Shown in pieces: positions 18,946 through 27,479 of a stretch of 64,000 bases of DNA; position 1 is the stretch's first letter; each line of letters begins with the position of its first letter. The notes beneath the pieces are model-generated. The model was not told the DNA's origin, made no database searches, and saw only the letters and a list, made by a program, of their open reading frames with translations. Location of the stretch: the NCBI RefSeq assembly GCF_007754155.1, contig NZ_CP037423.1, forward strand, positions 6,196,567 to 6,260,566. The letters run 5' to 3'. Made by a program: the position numbers and the translations under genes. The stretch comes from Stieleria neptunia (GTDB lineage Bacteria; Planctomycetota; Planctomycetia; Pirellulales; Pirellulaceae).

Positions 18946-19509
18946 TTAGTCCTCGAGCGTCTTGAGGTACTGCTCAATCGACTTCTTCATCGCTTCACGC
19001 TGAGCGGGATTCAGGTCTTTGGCAATGCCGGTGCCCTGCTCGATCTCCTTCAACTCTTGCTCGTACAGTTTCTTCATCATTGCACCAAACACCTGATTGA
19101 ATCCATCCTGCGGCGTCATCCGTTTGGACAGGGGGTCTTTCAGATTCAATTCCTTGATGCGTTCGTCCAGTTTTTTTTGATCTGTAAAAAACTGCACCTT
19201 GGTCGATCGCTCATCGAAAACGAAGAACCCCTTTTTCGCTTTGCCGACGACATGTCCCTTGTAGTACCTCCACCACTGGATGTGGGAGACAAACACCGGG
19301 TTCTTCTCGTCCTGTTTAGCGTCATTGAAGGCCCGATGGAGGCAGACGCCGTGTTCCTCGGAATACGCATCGCACTTGGAGACCTCGTGTTTCCCGGCCG
19401 TTGTGACCGTCCATTCCGACAGACCAATGGAAGCCGCGCATTGGCTGGCGAAAGAAACGGACAGCAGCCCGCCAACCAACAGGCCTGGAACAAAGTGGGC
19501 GAAATTCAT
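18946..19509 (-). CDS. Hypothetical secreted protein
   Basis: A 187-residue protein from the ATG at 19509, with an N-terminal signal peptide (AHFVPGLLVGGLLSVSFASQ). The mature part is charged, Lys/Glu-rich and predicted helical towards the C-terminus (KKLYEQELKEIEQGTG, REAMKKSIEQYLKTLED). Two or three cysteines follow the signal. No family recognised. Divergent from the DUF1080 gene by 192 bp. Confidence 0.7.
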   Translation of the reverse strand: MNFAHFVPGLLVGGLLSVSFASQCAASIGLSEWTVTTAGKHEVSKCDAYSEEHGVCLHRAFNDAKQDEKNPVFVSHIQWWRYYKGHVVGKAKKGFFVFDERSTKVQFFTDQKKLDERIKELNLKDPLSKRMTPQDGFNQVFGAMMKKLYEQELKEIEQGTGIAKDLNPAQREAMKKSIEQYLKTLED

Positions 19510-19701
19510 GACAGTCCAATCGTCGAACAGAGTTGAGCCTGGAGCCACCCCGTAGGCAGCCCTGGCCCGCGATTGTAGCCTAAATCGTCCACGAATCTTG
19601 ACCGCAGAACGGCTGAGAATCGATTATCCTGGCGTAGGTCCGGTGCGGATGTCGGAGCGACAGCCGCCCATTTCCAATTCACCAACCTTTCGAGAACCGA
19701 A

Positions 19702-20469
19702 GTGTCGCGAAACTTTATTGAACAAACGCTCGTCCAGGGGGCCCTCGTCTGCCTGTTCGCCGTCAGCGGATTTGCCGACGGCGGCAGCGTCGATCCGGCC
19801 CAAAAAGCATGGTATGCCAAATACAAGAGCCAGCAGAACGCCCCCAAACCGGAAGCGATGCTGCTGAACACCGATCCGGAGCCGGAATTGACCGAAGGCT
19901 TTCGCGACCTGTTCAACGGCAACGACCTGACCGGTTGGTCCCCCAAGGGAGGAACTTGCAAATTTGAAGCCAAGGACGGCGTGCTGGTGGGAACCGTCGT
20001 CCCCGGCTCCAATAGCACCTACTTGAGCACCGACAAAAACGATTTCAAAGACTTCATTTTCACCTGCGAGATGAAATGGGAAGTCGACGGCAACTCGGGC
20101 GTCATGTTCCGGGCCCAAACCAAACCCGGCAAAAATGCTGAAACAGTGTTCGGGCCACAAGCCGAAATGGAAGGGATCAGCGGAGACCGGTTCTGGAACG
20201 GAGGCATCTATGGCCAAAGTTGCGGCGGCTACTTCTATCCCGTCTGGTTGAAGGAACACAAGGAAGCTCGCGCGGCACTGGATCGCGAAGGCTGGAACCG
20301 ATTGACGATCTCCGCCAAGGGCAACGTGATCAAAACATGGGTCAACGGTGTCCCCGTCGCACACTGGGTCGACGACGGAACCTACACGCAAGGCTTCTTT
20401 GGTCTGCAGATCCACAAGGGCGCCAAAGGCATCGTGCACTGGAAAGGCATTCGCGTTAAAGAGCTGTAA
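19702..20469 (+). CDS. DUF1080 (3-keto-disaccharide hydrolase-like) secreted protein
   Basis: A 255-residue protein with an N-terminal signal peptide (ALVCLFAVSGFADGG) and a DUF1080 concanavalin-like domain from about residue 55: FRDLFNGNDLTGW, GNSGVMFRAQ, GWNRLTISAKGNVIKTWVNG and GFFGLQIHKG. The family, abundant in planctomycetes, includes hydrolases of 3-keto-glucosides and many uncharacterised sugar-binding proteins. It is likely periplasmic and involved in carbohydrate use. No linked transporter or dehydrogenase gene. Confidence 0.88.
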   Translation: MSRNFIEQTLVQGALVCLFAVSGFADGGSVDPAQKAWYAKYKSQQNAPKPEAMLLNTDPEPELTEGFRDLFNGNDLTGWSPKGGTCKFEAKDGVLVGTVVPGSNSTYLSTDKNDFKDFIFTCEMKWEVDGNSGVMFRAQTKPGKNAETVFGPQAEMEGISGDRFWNGGIYGQSCGGYFYPVWLKEHKEARAALDREGWNRLTISAKGNVIKTWVNGVPVAHWVDDGTYTQGFFGLQIHKGAKGIVHWKGIRVKEL

Positions 20470-20487
20470 GTCACGCAGGGAGAAGAT

Positions 20488-20531
20488 GTGGGAGAGGCTT
20501 CCAGCCTGTCGACGTCGGGATGACAGCCTGG
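20488..20531 (+). repeat. RepC fragment
   Basis: GTGGGAGAGGCTTCCAGCC followed by TGACAGCCTGG, an imperfect version of the inverted repeat seen at 22352-22408. Confidence 0.6.
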
Positions 20532-20558
20532 AGGGACCGTCCAGGCTTAGGACGACCG

Positions 20559-20638
20559 CTTTTCGAGTACGACGGCCCTTCCGGGCCGTCGTCCGTTGGA
20601 CTCCCGACGACGACCTAGAAAGGACGTCGTACAACGGT
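20559..20638 (-). repeat. RepB single copy
   Basis: Reverse orientation relative to the 17566 array. Contains the stem ACGACGGCCC with loop TTCC and the AGAAAGGACGTCGTAC end. Confidence 0.85.
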
Positions 20639-20710
20639 TCCTGGAAGCCTATCGCACTGCGAGAAACCGAACTGATCGTCAGGCCGTTGGCGCGTTTCGC
20701 TACGCCCGAT

Positions 20711-22216
20711 TCAAGGCGACGTTGCCCGCTGCTGCTGGCCCAAGCGGTCGAACTCTGCTTCGGCTTCACTCGGCCGCATCGAACGAAGCTCGCGAAAGGT
20801 CGCCGGCATTGCGATGCGTCCCCACCACTGGTCGAACGGAACCCGCCAAGGCTCCCGTGGCAGCGGACCCGGATCTTGCATCACCCAGTCGTCGGAAAAC
20901 CAGCCCCGTTCGACCTGCGTCAAGTCGACGTCGGGCTGGACCAACGGTTGGGCGGGACGACCGTTCAGTGAGACAAGATGCAGGGCATACACCTTGCACC
21001 CCGGCTGGCCCATCGACGCGGCAAGGGACTGAAGTTTGAGCGCCGCCTGGCGGACCAATTCAGGATCGCGCGGTGCACGCATGACTTGGTTCGGTGTCAT
21101 CACGATCTTGGCCGGCACGATCAAATAGTCATCGTCGGTTTGGATTTTGAACCACAGCAAACAATCTTTGTGCCGCAGCATCATCCGCCAGGCAAATCGC
21201 TGGCCCCGTTCATTCCAGCTCGGATTTCCGGGCAAGACCCAAGGCCGCATCGGCAGCAGCAGTTGTATCACGACGTAGACAACCGCCAGCCGGACTGCGA
21301 CGCGGTGGACGCCAGAAACGGGGCGATCGGGTTGTGCCACTTCCGCGGTGGTGCCGCGTTTCCCCAGCAATCCCCCGAACCGCCGCAGCAACTGGGGGAC
21401 AAACGAAGCGGGAAAGAACACATACAGCGTCGCCAACATGAACCACGGAAAGACGCCGATTTGGAAGATGGTGGCGTTGGTCAAGTGGAACACCAGTGCA
21501 GCCACCACGGCGAACGGCCGCGTCTTGTTCCACATCAACGCAGGAACAATCAGCAGATCAAACAGCAGTCCTCCCCAAGCCATCACCAACGCCGAACCCG
21601 GCAACTGAAACAACGTTCCGATCAAAGGCGTGTCGACGCGTGAAGCGACGAACAGACCTGCGGGTTGGCCGGCCAGCCAATCGGAATCGAGCTTGGCGAT
21701 TCCCCCGAACACATACGGCAGCCCGAGCTGAAACCGAACCAGCCACCACTGCCAGAGACGCATGTGGGAATCGCCGGCGTTGCGTCGCAACAGCAGGCGA
21801 TCCAACGAGAGCGTGCGGCCGCAGGGTAAAAAACAGCACAGCAGTGCGGTGCAGGCCAGCAGGTAGTCGTGATTGTTGTAGATCTGGCGTTCGACCAACA
21901 ACACATAGGCCATCGCGACGGCCAGCACCGCGGCGCTAAAACGGGTCAGCAACCCCAGCGCGAATGCGATCGCGGCACAGCGGGCGATTTGGAAATGCCA
22001 CCAGATTCCATCGCCCGGCCAGAGGTTCACCCAATGGAACCCGGCGTACTTGAACAACACGATCGGCTGGACGAACAGAATCCGCCAACGGTCGTCGGCC
22101 AAATAGTCCGTCGCCCAAAACCAAAAGGTGACGCCGAGGATGAAACGCAGTACGGCCAGCGGGCTGGCATCCACCGGCCGCATCGCATCACGCTCACGAG
22201 GCGGTTGAATCGACAT
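20711..22216 (-). CDS. HTTM-domain membrane protein (vitamin K-dependent gamma-carboxylase homologue)
   Basis: A 501-residue polytopic protein. The N-terminal two thirds form a horizontally transferred transmembrane (HTTM) domain with about eight helices, including YVFGGIAKLDSDWL (conserved Lys) and VFHLTNATIFQIGVFPWFML (conserved His), both typical of gamma-carboxylase homologues. The C-terminal part is soluble. Bacterial homologues are of unknown function, and carboxylation of glutamate should not be assumed. ATG 22216 is used; an earlier start would add 18 residues in a stretch close to a RepD half. Confidence 0.8.
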   Translation of the reverse strand: MSIQPPRERDAMRPVDASPLAVLRFILGVTFWFWATDYLADDRWRILFVQPIVLFKYAGFHWVNLWPGDGIWWHFQIARCAAIAFALGLLTRFSAAVLAVAMAYVLLVERQIYNNHDYLLACTALLCCFLPCGRTLSLDRLLLRRNAGDSHMRLWQWWLVRFQLGLPYVFGGIAKLDSDWLAGQPAGLFVASRVDTPLIGTLFQLPGSALVMAWGGLLFDLLIVPALMWNKTRPFAVVAALVFHLTNATIFQIGVFPWFMLATLYVFFPASFVPQLLRRFGGLLGKRGTTAEVAQPDRPVSGVHRVAVRLAVVYVVIQLLLPMRPWVLPGNPSWNERGQRFAWRMMLRHKDCLLWFKIQTDDDYLIVPAKIVMTPNQVMRAPRDPELVRQAALKLQSLAASMGQPGCKVYALHLVSLNGRPAQPLVQPDVDLTQVERGWFSDDWVMQDPGPLPREPWRVPFDQWWGRIAMPATFRELRSMRPSEAEAEFDRLGQQQRATSP

Positions 22217-22269
22217 GGCAGGGCGAGTGAGCGACAAACCGAAAACGAGTGTCGTCACGACACACGGCA

Positions 22270-22299
22270 AGACCGGAGGGCTTGCGCCCTGCCGCTAAC
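22270..22299 (-). repeat. RepD half-copy
   Basis: GACCGGAGGGCTTGCGCC followed by CTGCCGCTAAC, one arm of RepD in reverse orientation, just upstream of the HTTM gene start. Confidence 0.7.
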
Positions 22300-22351
22300 A
22301 ATGATGTGGTGTGTTAGCAACCAGCGGAAAACAAGTGTCGGATCTGTTGAA

Positions 22352-22408
22352 GTGGGATAGGCTTCCAGCCTGTCATTTCCGCATCGACAGGCTGGAAGCC
22401 TATCCCAC
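22352..22408. repeat. RepC perfect 23-bp inverted repeat
   Basis: GTGGGATAGGCTTCCAGCC plus TGTC faces its exact complement across an 11-nt loop (23 + 11 + 23 bp). It lies between the stop of the Met-rich gene and the HTTM gene, so transcripts would carry a very stable hairpin that may act as terminator or mRNA stabiliser. Confidence 0.9.
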
Positions 22409-22427
22409 TTATTTTCCGTCCGTTGCG

Positions 22428-24164
22428 TTAGTTGAGCAACGCGTCCATATCGGCCGGCACGGCAGCCGCGGGCGGTGCCGCCGGAGCGGGCTCCCCGTCG
22501 GCCGGTGCTTCGGCCTCGCCGACTGGATCGAGTGGATTTCCGAAACGGAAGACGGGGGCGTCGATCGCGGCCCGCTGTTGCACCGCCTTTCCTTCGGCAA
22601 GGGCCTCCAGCGTGGCGACCTGTTCTTGAAGTGCCGTGACATATTTCCTTCGCGTGTCCAGCGTCGTGTCATTCAGTTGGTTGGTCACGTCGAACAAGGA
22701 CGTCAGCCATTGCTTGGTCGCATCGAGCGCGTCGGCGGGGGTCGACGCCATCAACCCGCCGGTGGCTTGGATTGATTCCACATCTTCCACGACTTTCCCT
22801 TCCCCGGTGACTCCCAACAGCACTTGCTGCAAGATGTAGTTCAGCTTCTTGCGGCTTGCGACGATCTCCGCGGGCTGTGGTTTGGCAGCCATGGTCCGCA
22901 TTCCCATCCCCATCATGCTCATCTCCATCATCCCTTCCATGTCCATCTCCATTTCCATCCCAGTCCCCATGTCCATCTCCATATCCATGTCGTACATTTC
23001 ATCCATCCCCATCATCGATTCGCCACGCATGCCGGGGGCCAGCGGCGTCTTCTCGTTCGGATCTTTGGTCTCCTTCAAGAAGGTCTCGGGGGCGGCGGGT
23101 TGGCGGATGGTCGGGGTGCCCGTGGATTTCTCCAGTTTGGCCAGCCGCGCCAGTTCGTCTTGGTAGGCGGCCAAGACCCGTTTGGACCACTGCTTCAACA
23201 CCTCTTGGGTTTCCACCTCGCCTTCGGGCATCTTGCCGGGAAGCCGGGCGATTGCGGCAGCGGAGTGCAGAGCGATCAGATTCGGTTTGTCTTCGTTGGT
23301 GCTGATGCTGACGAATTGTTTGCCGTAGGTCGCGTCGGTGCTCATCTGGGTCAGAATGCTCACCGCATAGCGTTGCAAGAACGCATGTGCCAATTCGTCG
23401 CGCCCGGTGGGCGGATCTGACTCAAGCAACTGAACCATCGACTGGGTTAAGCTGTCTTTGACGCCTTGCAGTGTCGGATCGTTGGACGGCGAGTAGCGGA
23501 CGTACCGTTCGATACCCTTCAGCGCCGCCGCCCGCACACCGTCGGGGTTGTTGACGTCGTCGTAGATCGTTTTCAAATCGGTCAGCACAAACGAATAGGG
23601 TTTCGGGACACCCCCACGCTGCGCCGGGGGCCGAGACAACCCGGCGATGAATTGAATCGCGTTGATCCGCGCCGCAGGCTGGTAGTTGCCCAACGCGACG
23701 GGTTTGAGTCCGGCGTAGAGCCACCTCATCACGCTCCCCGCCCCAGGCGTTTGAGACCGAACCGCGCTGTCCATCACCGCGCGAACGTGTCCCATCACGT
23801 CATTGATTTGATGTGTGGCGTCGGGTTGCGTGATCTTGGCCGGCACGTACTGCTGGAAATACCGCTGGACGACGGCCAATTTCGTCTGCGAAAAACCGCT
23901 CAGATCGCGTGTCGTCGCATAGGCTCTCGCCTCGCGTTGAACCGTCGCCAAATTGTCGTCGATCAGGGGTTCGACATCCAGCACATCGTACTTGACCGCT
24001 TGTCCCGACGCGGTCGCCGCCACCATGGCAGCGGCAGCCAGCGCGACAAACAATGCCAGCGCCCGGATACCAAGCTGTTTCCGACGCAGATCGGTCCGCG
24101 GAACCGACGCTGCGACCGCTCGACACGGAGCAGGGGTGAGGGTGGCACGTTGAGTTCGTGTCAT
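22428..24164 (-). CDS. Secreted protein with Met/Asp/Glu-rich segment
   Basis: A 578-residue protein. After a charged N-terminus, a hydrophobic segment (about residues 31-56, ending ATASGQA) looks like a signal peptide. The middle is predicted helical, without a family I can name. Residues about 379-424 are extremely rich in Met with Asp/Glu (for example MYDMDMEMDMGTGMEMEMD), built from ATGGAC/ATGGAG-type codons. The C-terminus is Ala/Pro-rich. Met-rich segments bind Cu(I) in some periplasmic proteins, but acidic alternation is atypical, so this is only a suggestion. Downstream is the RepC hairpin. No gene shares its strand closely. Confidence 0.75.
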   Translation of the reverse strand: MTRTQRATLTPAPCRAVAASVPRTDLRRKQLGIRALALFVALAAAAMVAATASGQAVKYDVLDVEPLIDDNLATVQREARAYATTRDLSGFSQTKLAVVQRYFQQYVPAKITQPDATHQINDVMGHVRAVMDSAVRSQTPGAGSVMRWLYAGLKPVALGNYQPAARINAIQFIAGLSRPPAQRGGVPKPYSFVLTDLKTIYDDVNNPDGVRAAALKGIERYVRYSPSNDPTLQGVKDSLTQSMVQLLESDPPTGRDELAHAFLQRYAVSILTQMSTDATYGKQFVSISTNEDKPNLIALHSAAAIARLPGKMPEGEVETQEVLKQWSKRVLAAYQDELARLAKLEKSTGTPTIRQPAAPETFLKETKDPNEKTPLAPGMRGESMMGMDEMYDMDMEMDMGTGMEMEMDMEGMMEMSMMGMGMRTMAAKPQPAEIVASRKKLNYILQQVLLGVTGEGKVVEDVESIQATGGLMASTPADALDATKQWLTSLFDVTNQLNDTTLDTRRKYVTALQEQVATLEALAEGKAVQQRAAIDAPVFRFGNPLDPVGEAEAPADGEPAPAAPPAAAVPADMDALLN

Positions 24165-24388
24165 GACGAATCCGTTGTTATGTGTTGAGCAGACGGTTGA
24201 GCAGACGAAGCAAGAAGAGGGAATGATGGTCGCGAGTCGCTGGGCATCCGGCCGAAGGCGAGCCTGCTTTTACTCCGCGACGCGTCATTATCCTATGGTT
24301 AAACGAAGCTCGTCAAACAAAATTAGAGAGCAATTGCACCAACGGATGCCAATTCTGGCGAATTTCACGGTTGCTGCCCAAAATGCAG

Positions 24389-24463
24389 TACCCCCTGCTC
24401 GATTTGAACGAGCGTTTCCAGGCGGAAAGCCTGACGTCCTAGGCCAAACTAGACGAAGGGGGC
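24389..24463 (-). tRNA. tRNA-Glu (anticodon TTC)
   Basis: Read on the minus strand, the 75-nt gene has acceptor arms GCCCCCT and AGGGGGT (first pair G-T), a D arm around GTCTAGTTTGGCCTAGGAC, an anticodon stem TCAGG/CCTGG with 7-nt loop CTTTCCG giving anticodon TTC, a 4-nt variable loop, and a T arm GCTCG-TTCAAAT-CGAGC. The discriminator base is A and CCA is not encoded. Two long open frames cross it but are not genes. It is isolated between a Met-rich protein gene and a GYF_2 gene. Confidence 0.9.
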
Positions 24464-24765
24464 GGTGAAGTCGGGGTAAACTATAGTTGTTGCTGAGAAT
24501 CTTGCCATCGGAGGTTCCCGCCACCCCGTCTGCCGAGGTAATCGCGTGCCAAATTGCGCGCTCGACCACCGAAAAAGTCCACTTTGCCGCATTCCGCCCC
24601 ATTAATTGGCGCGCACCGTGCGGCATTTCTTCGTTAAACTGTAGCTTCGGTGGAGAAAGCGACGATGGTGATGTGGGACAGAGGGAGGAAAAACGACACA
24701 CGCTGCCAAGTTCATGAGAGGCTCTCTCCCCCAACTCTTTTCTTTTTTCGAAGGTGGCGATCGAG
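24464..24765. other. Intergenic region upstream of the GYF_2 gene
   Basis: About 300 bp between the tRNA and the GYF_2 gene, with no gene. It presumably holds the tRNA promoter (minus) and the GYF_2/DUF4129 promoter (plus). AAGGTGG at 24751-24757 is the ribosome-binding site of the GYF_2 gene. The other side, 24165-24388, also shows no gene. Confidence 0.4.
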
Positions 24766-24999
24766 ATGTCAACTCAATGGTTTTACATGGCGAGCGGCTG
24801 GATCCGAAAGGCTCGACGCATCGGCCCCATCTCCGAAGCCGACCTGCTCAGCCGTATCGACAAAGGACAAATTGATCCGGCCACGCTGGTTCAGAGCAGT
24901 AAGACACGCAACAAGTGGATTCCGATGAATAAAGTCGGTCCGGCGATGGAACGTTGGCGACGCAGCCATCCCGAGGATGCTAAAAAGACGGCTCCGTAG
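24766..24999 (+). CDS. GYF_2 (DUF4339)-type small protein
   Basis: A 77-residue protein with the GYF_2 pattern: WFYMASGW at the start, then GPISEADLLSRIDKGQIDPATLV, and a final W-containing segment NKWIPMNKVGPAMERW. These small domains are peptide-binding or interaction modules, usually attached to larger bacterial membrane proteins; here the domain is free-standing. A good ribosome-binding site, AAGGTGG, 8 bp before the ATG at 24766 decides the start. The DUF4129-like gene begins 59 bp downstream, so a joint transcript is likely. Confidence 0.75.
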   Translation: MSTQWFYMASGWIRKARRIGPISEADLLSRIDKGQIDPATLVQSSKTRNKWIPMNKVGPAMERWRRSHPEDAKKTAP

Positions 25000-25058
25000 G
25001 GCGCATCCTTTCCGCCGCGCCGTCTCCAACGCGTCTCTTTCCGTCGAGTTATTGCCCC

Positions 25059-27080
25059 TTGGCCGGTCGCCCCCAACCCGCTGACTATGCCGCCATCGGT
25101 GTCGGACCGGTGCTGATCTTTTTGATGATCAGCAGCCTGGCCAACTTCTTCGTCTCGCTGCTCTACGACGGCAACTTCTCCGATCGCATCTTCTACCTGA
25201 TCCTGATGTACACCATGGGATCGGTCGCGCTGGCCCGCATGGTCATCGAAGAAAGCCGAGCCTATTCGGCAGGCTACGCGATGGCCCTCGGCGCCGCGAT
25301 GGTGTTCGTGATGACCGGCTTCGTCGGATCGATGTTCTTTTCCATCGGGCTGGTCGTCCTGATCGGTTACCTCGCCGACCGTATCGTTCACGACTGCACC
25401 GTGATCGATGAATCGGTCGACGCCAGCGGCGAGGGGCTGATTGATCGGGGATTGGACGAAGCAAGCGGACTGTCGCGTCGAATCGCCGCGGACACCCCTG
25501 ACCAGCAAGCCCCCGTTTCGGAACAAGAAAGGCGGCGTCGAAAATCGCACCAACCCGGTCGCACCGTGTTCCTGCTCGCCCTCGCCGCGCTGCCCCTGTT
25601 CGGAATCGGTCAATTCATGCTGCAGAACAGTCCGCAAGTCTGGGCGCGGGCACAGTTGATGCTGGGACTGTATTTGTTCTCGAGTCTTTCGCTGTTGGTG
25701 ACCACCAGCTTTCTAAACCTCCGCCGCTACCTGCGACAACGCGATGTGGACATGCCGGGCGATGTCACGGTTGCCTGGCTCGCCGGCGGCGTTGCCCTGA
25801 TCGCGGCACTGTTGATGCTGGCGTTCCTGGCCCCCATGCCGGGGGCGGCGATCGCCAATTTTGAACTGCCGAAATTCTTGAAAACGGATCCCAAAACCGC
25901 CAGCAGTGCGGGCTGGGGAAAGGAAGCCGCCGACAAATCGGACAACCCATCCGATGCAGAAACCAATCGCGATCGCGCGCCGAGCCAAAAAGATCAGAAG
26001 GGAGCCGGAGTCAATCAAAACCGCGCCAGTGGCAAGTCAAACGGCAAGAAATCCGGACAACAACAATCCGGACAACAACAATCCGGGCAACAGCAATCCG
26101 GGCAACAGCAATCCGGGCAACAGCAATCCGGGCAACAGCAATCCGGGCAACAGCAATCCGGGCAACAGCAATCCGGGCAACAGCAATCCGGGCAACAGCA
26201 ATCCGGGCAACAGCAATCCGGGCAACAGCAATCGACCGACCGTGGCGATCAACAACGCGAAACTAATTCGTCGCAAGATTCATCCCAAGGGCAAGATTCA
26301 TCCCAAGGGCAAGATTCATCCCAAGGGAAAGAGTCGTCGCGAGGTGAGACCGACAATGAGTCACCTAACGAGTCGGCCTCCGGTGAGCCCGCTCAAGAGC
26401 AAGAGGATCGTGCCGAAGATCCGCAAGGCGACGGACAAAGGGAATCAGACGAACAACGGGACTCGGAAAGCGGTGGTGAGCGAGGAGACTCGGCGGAGAC
26501 ATCCGGTTCGTCGTCGAGCAGTTCGATGCCGTCGTTGCCTGACGTGCTGCCCGCCGTCAGCGGTCTGTTTCGATTCCTGTTGATACTGGGACTCTTGGCG
26601 ATCGTTGCGTTCTATCTGTATCAAATGCGGGAACGGTTGGCGCTCTGGTGGCAGTCATTGTTTGGACGCGAGCGCGACGCCACCGGATTGGCGGACACGA
26701 TCGGACCACATGGAGTTCAGGATGCCCCGCGCAGACCGTTTTCTTCGTTTCGAAATCCGATCGGTCATGAAAAGGATCCCCGACGCGTGGTGGTGATGAC
26801 CTGCCAAGCGTTTGAGGCCTGGTCGCGTGAACGCGGGTTTGAGCGAAACCGTGACGAAACGTTCTCCGAGTTTGGTTTGCGATTGAGGCAGACGACGAAG
26901 CAACGGCACGATGCGAAGGCTCTGTTTGCACCGGTCGAGGCGGCGACGGGCCGATTGACCATGGCGTACGACCGGATCGTATACGGCCGCGGCCAGGCGC
27001 GGCAAAGTGATCTCGATGCCGCCAAGGCGATGTGGAAACACATGACCAACGCCCCGGTCCACGAGATGGCCGGCGCGTGA
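25059..27080 (+). CDS. DUF4129-type membrane protein with (SGQQQ)12 repeat
   Basis: A 673-residue protein from a TTG start. The N-terminal third has several transmembrane helices (residues about 12-115 and 165-265). A low-complexity hydrophilic region follows, with twelve perfect SGQQQ pentapeptides (15-bp unit, 26052-26231), three 18-bp units giving SSQGQD/SSQGKE (about 26274-26330), and a Ser/Glu-rich tract. One more helix (about residues 505-525) is followed by a C-terminal domain with AFEAWSRERGFERNRDETFSEFGLRLR, resembling DUF4129. DUF4129 proteins accompany MoxR/DUF58/transglutaminase clusters. Its downstream neighbours (lipoprotein, ABC ATPase, YfhO-like) lie on the same strand after a 399-bp repeat-rich gap. 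Confidence 0.78.
   Translation: MAGRPQPADYAAIGVGPVLIFLMISSLANFFVSLLYDGNFSDRIFYLILMYTMGSVALARMVIEESRAYSAGYAMALGAAMVFVMTGFVGSMFFSIGLVVLIGYLADRIVHDCTVIDESVDASGEGLIDRGLDEASGLSRRIAADTPDQQAPVSEQERRRRKSHQPGRTVFLLALAALPLFGIGQFMLQNSPQVWARAQLMLGLYLFSSLSLLVTTSFLNLRRYLRQRDVDMPGDVTVAWLAGGVALIAALLMLAFLAPMPGAAIANFELPKFLKTDPKTASSAGWGKEAADKSDNPSDAETNRDRAPSQKDQKGAGVNQNRASGKSNGKKSGQQQSGQQQSGQQQSGQQQSGQQQSGQQQSGQQQSGQQQSGQQQSGQQQSGQQQSGQQQSTDRGDQQRETNSSQDSSQGQDSSQGQDSSQGKESSRGETDNESPNESASGEPAQEQEDRAEDPQGDGQRESDEQRDSESGGERGDSAETSGSSSSSSMPSLPDVLPAVSGLFRFLLILGLLAIVAFYLYQMRERLALWWQSLFGRERDATGLADTIGPHGVQDAPRRPFSSFRNPIGHEKDPRRVVVMTCQAFEAWSRERGFERNRDETFSEFGLRLRQTTKQRHDAKALFAPVEAATGRLTMAYDRIVYGRGQARQSDLDAAKAMWKHMTNAPVHEMAGA
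26052..26231 (+). repeat. 15-bp minisatellite, 12 units
   Basis: Twelve in-frame copies of TCCGGGCAACAGCAA (the first two with GGACAACAACAA) encoding SGQQQ. The near-perfect DNA identity indicates recent expansion by slippage or recombination. Confidence 0.95.
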
Positions 27081-27158
27081 AAACCCAACTGACGTCAGCC
27101 GATTCCGCAAGCGTTCGGACCAATGTCATCGACGTTGACGCCAAGCGGGGAGTTCATT

Positions 27159-27297
27159 GTTAGCGGCAGGGCGCAAGCGGGCTGTCGTTTTTGTGAGCCG
27201 CGACGCATAAGCGGCCGGGCACTGCGACGCTGCCCGAGGCCTTACGGCCAGCGGCTCACCATTAACTCAGCAGATCCCGACTAAATCGACAGCCCGC
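27159..27297 (+). repeat. RepA next to a RepD fragment
   Basis: GTTAGCGGCAGGGCGC (RepD left end, 27159-27174) is followed directly by RepA at 27177-27297 with perfect 11-bp ends GCGGGCTGTCG and CGACAGCCCGC. RepD's right arm is absent. The remainder of 27081-27479 contains no gene. Confidence 0.82.
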
Positions 27298-27479
27298 TGG
27301 CGCCAAACGGCCGGTCCGAGGAAAAGGGTACACGTGAAGCATGTTGCACGCATCGGGCAGCGGCGAATCCGCGCGTCGGGAATCCTCTCCGGCGCACCAA
27401 TCGCGTACACTAATCACGGTCCGGACGGGGCCGCCCCCCGACTCGTCTTCTCCGCCACTTTCCCACGTCGATTTTTCGA

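Noticed and set aside
20348..21039. Plus-strand frames crossing the RepB/RepC copies after the DUF1080 gene
   Set aside because: Translated repeat and antisense of the HTTM gene.
24288..24734. Minus-strand frame of 148 codons around 24288-24734
   Set aside because: Overlaps the tRNA-Glu gene and lacks any similarity.
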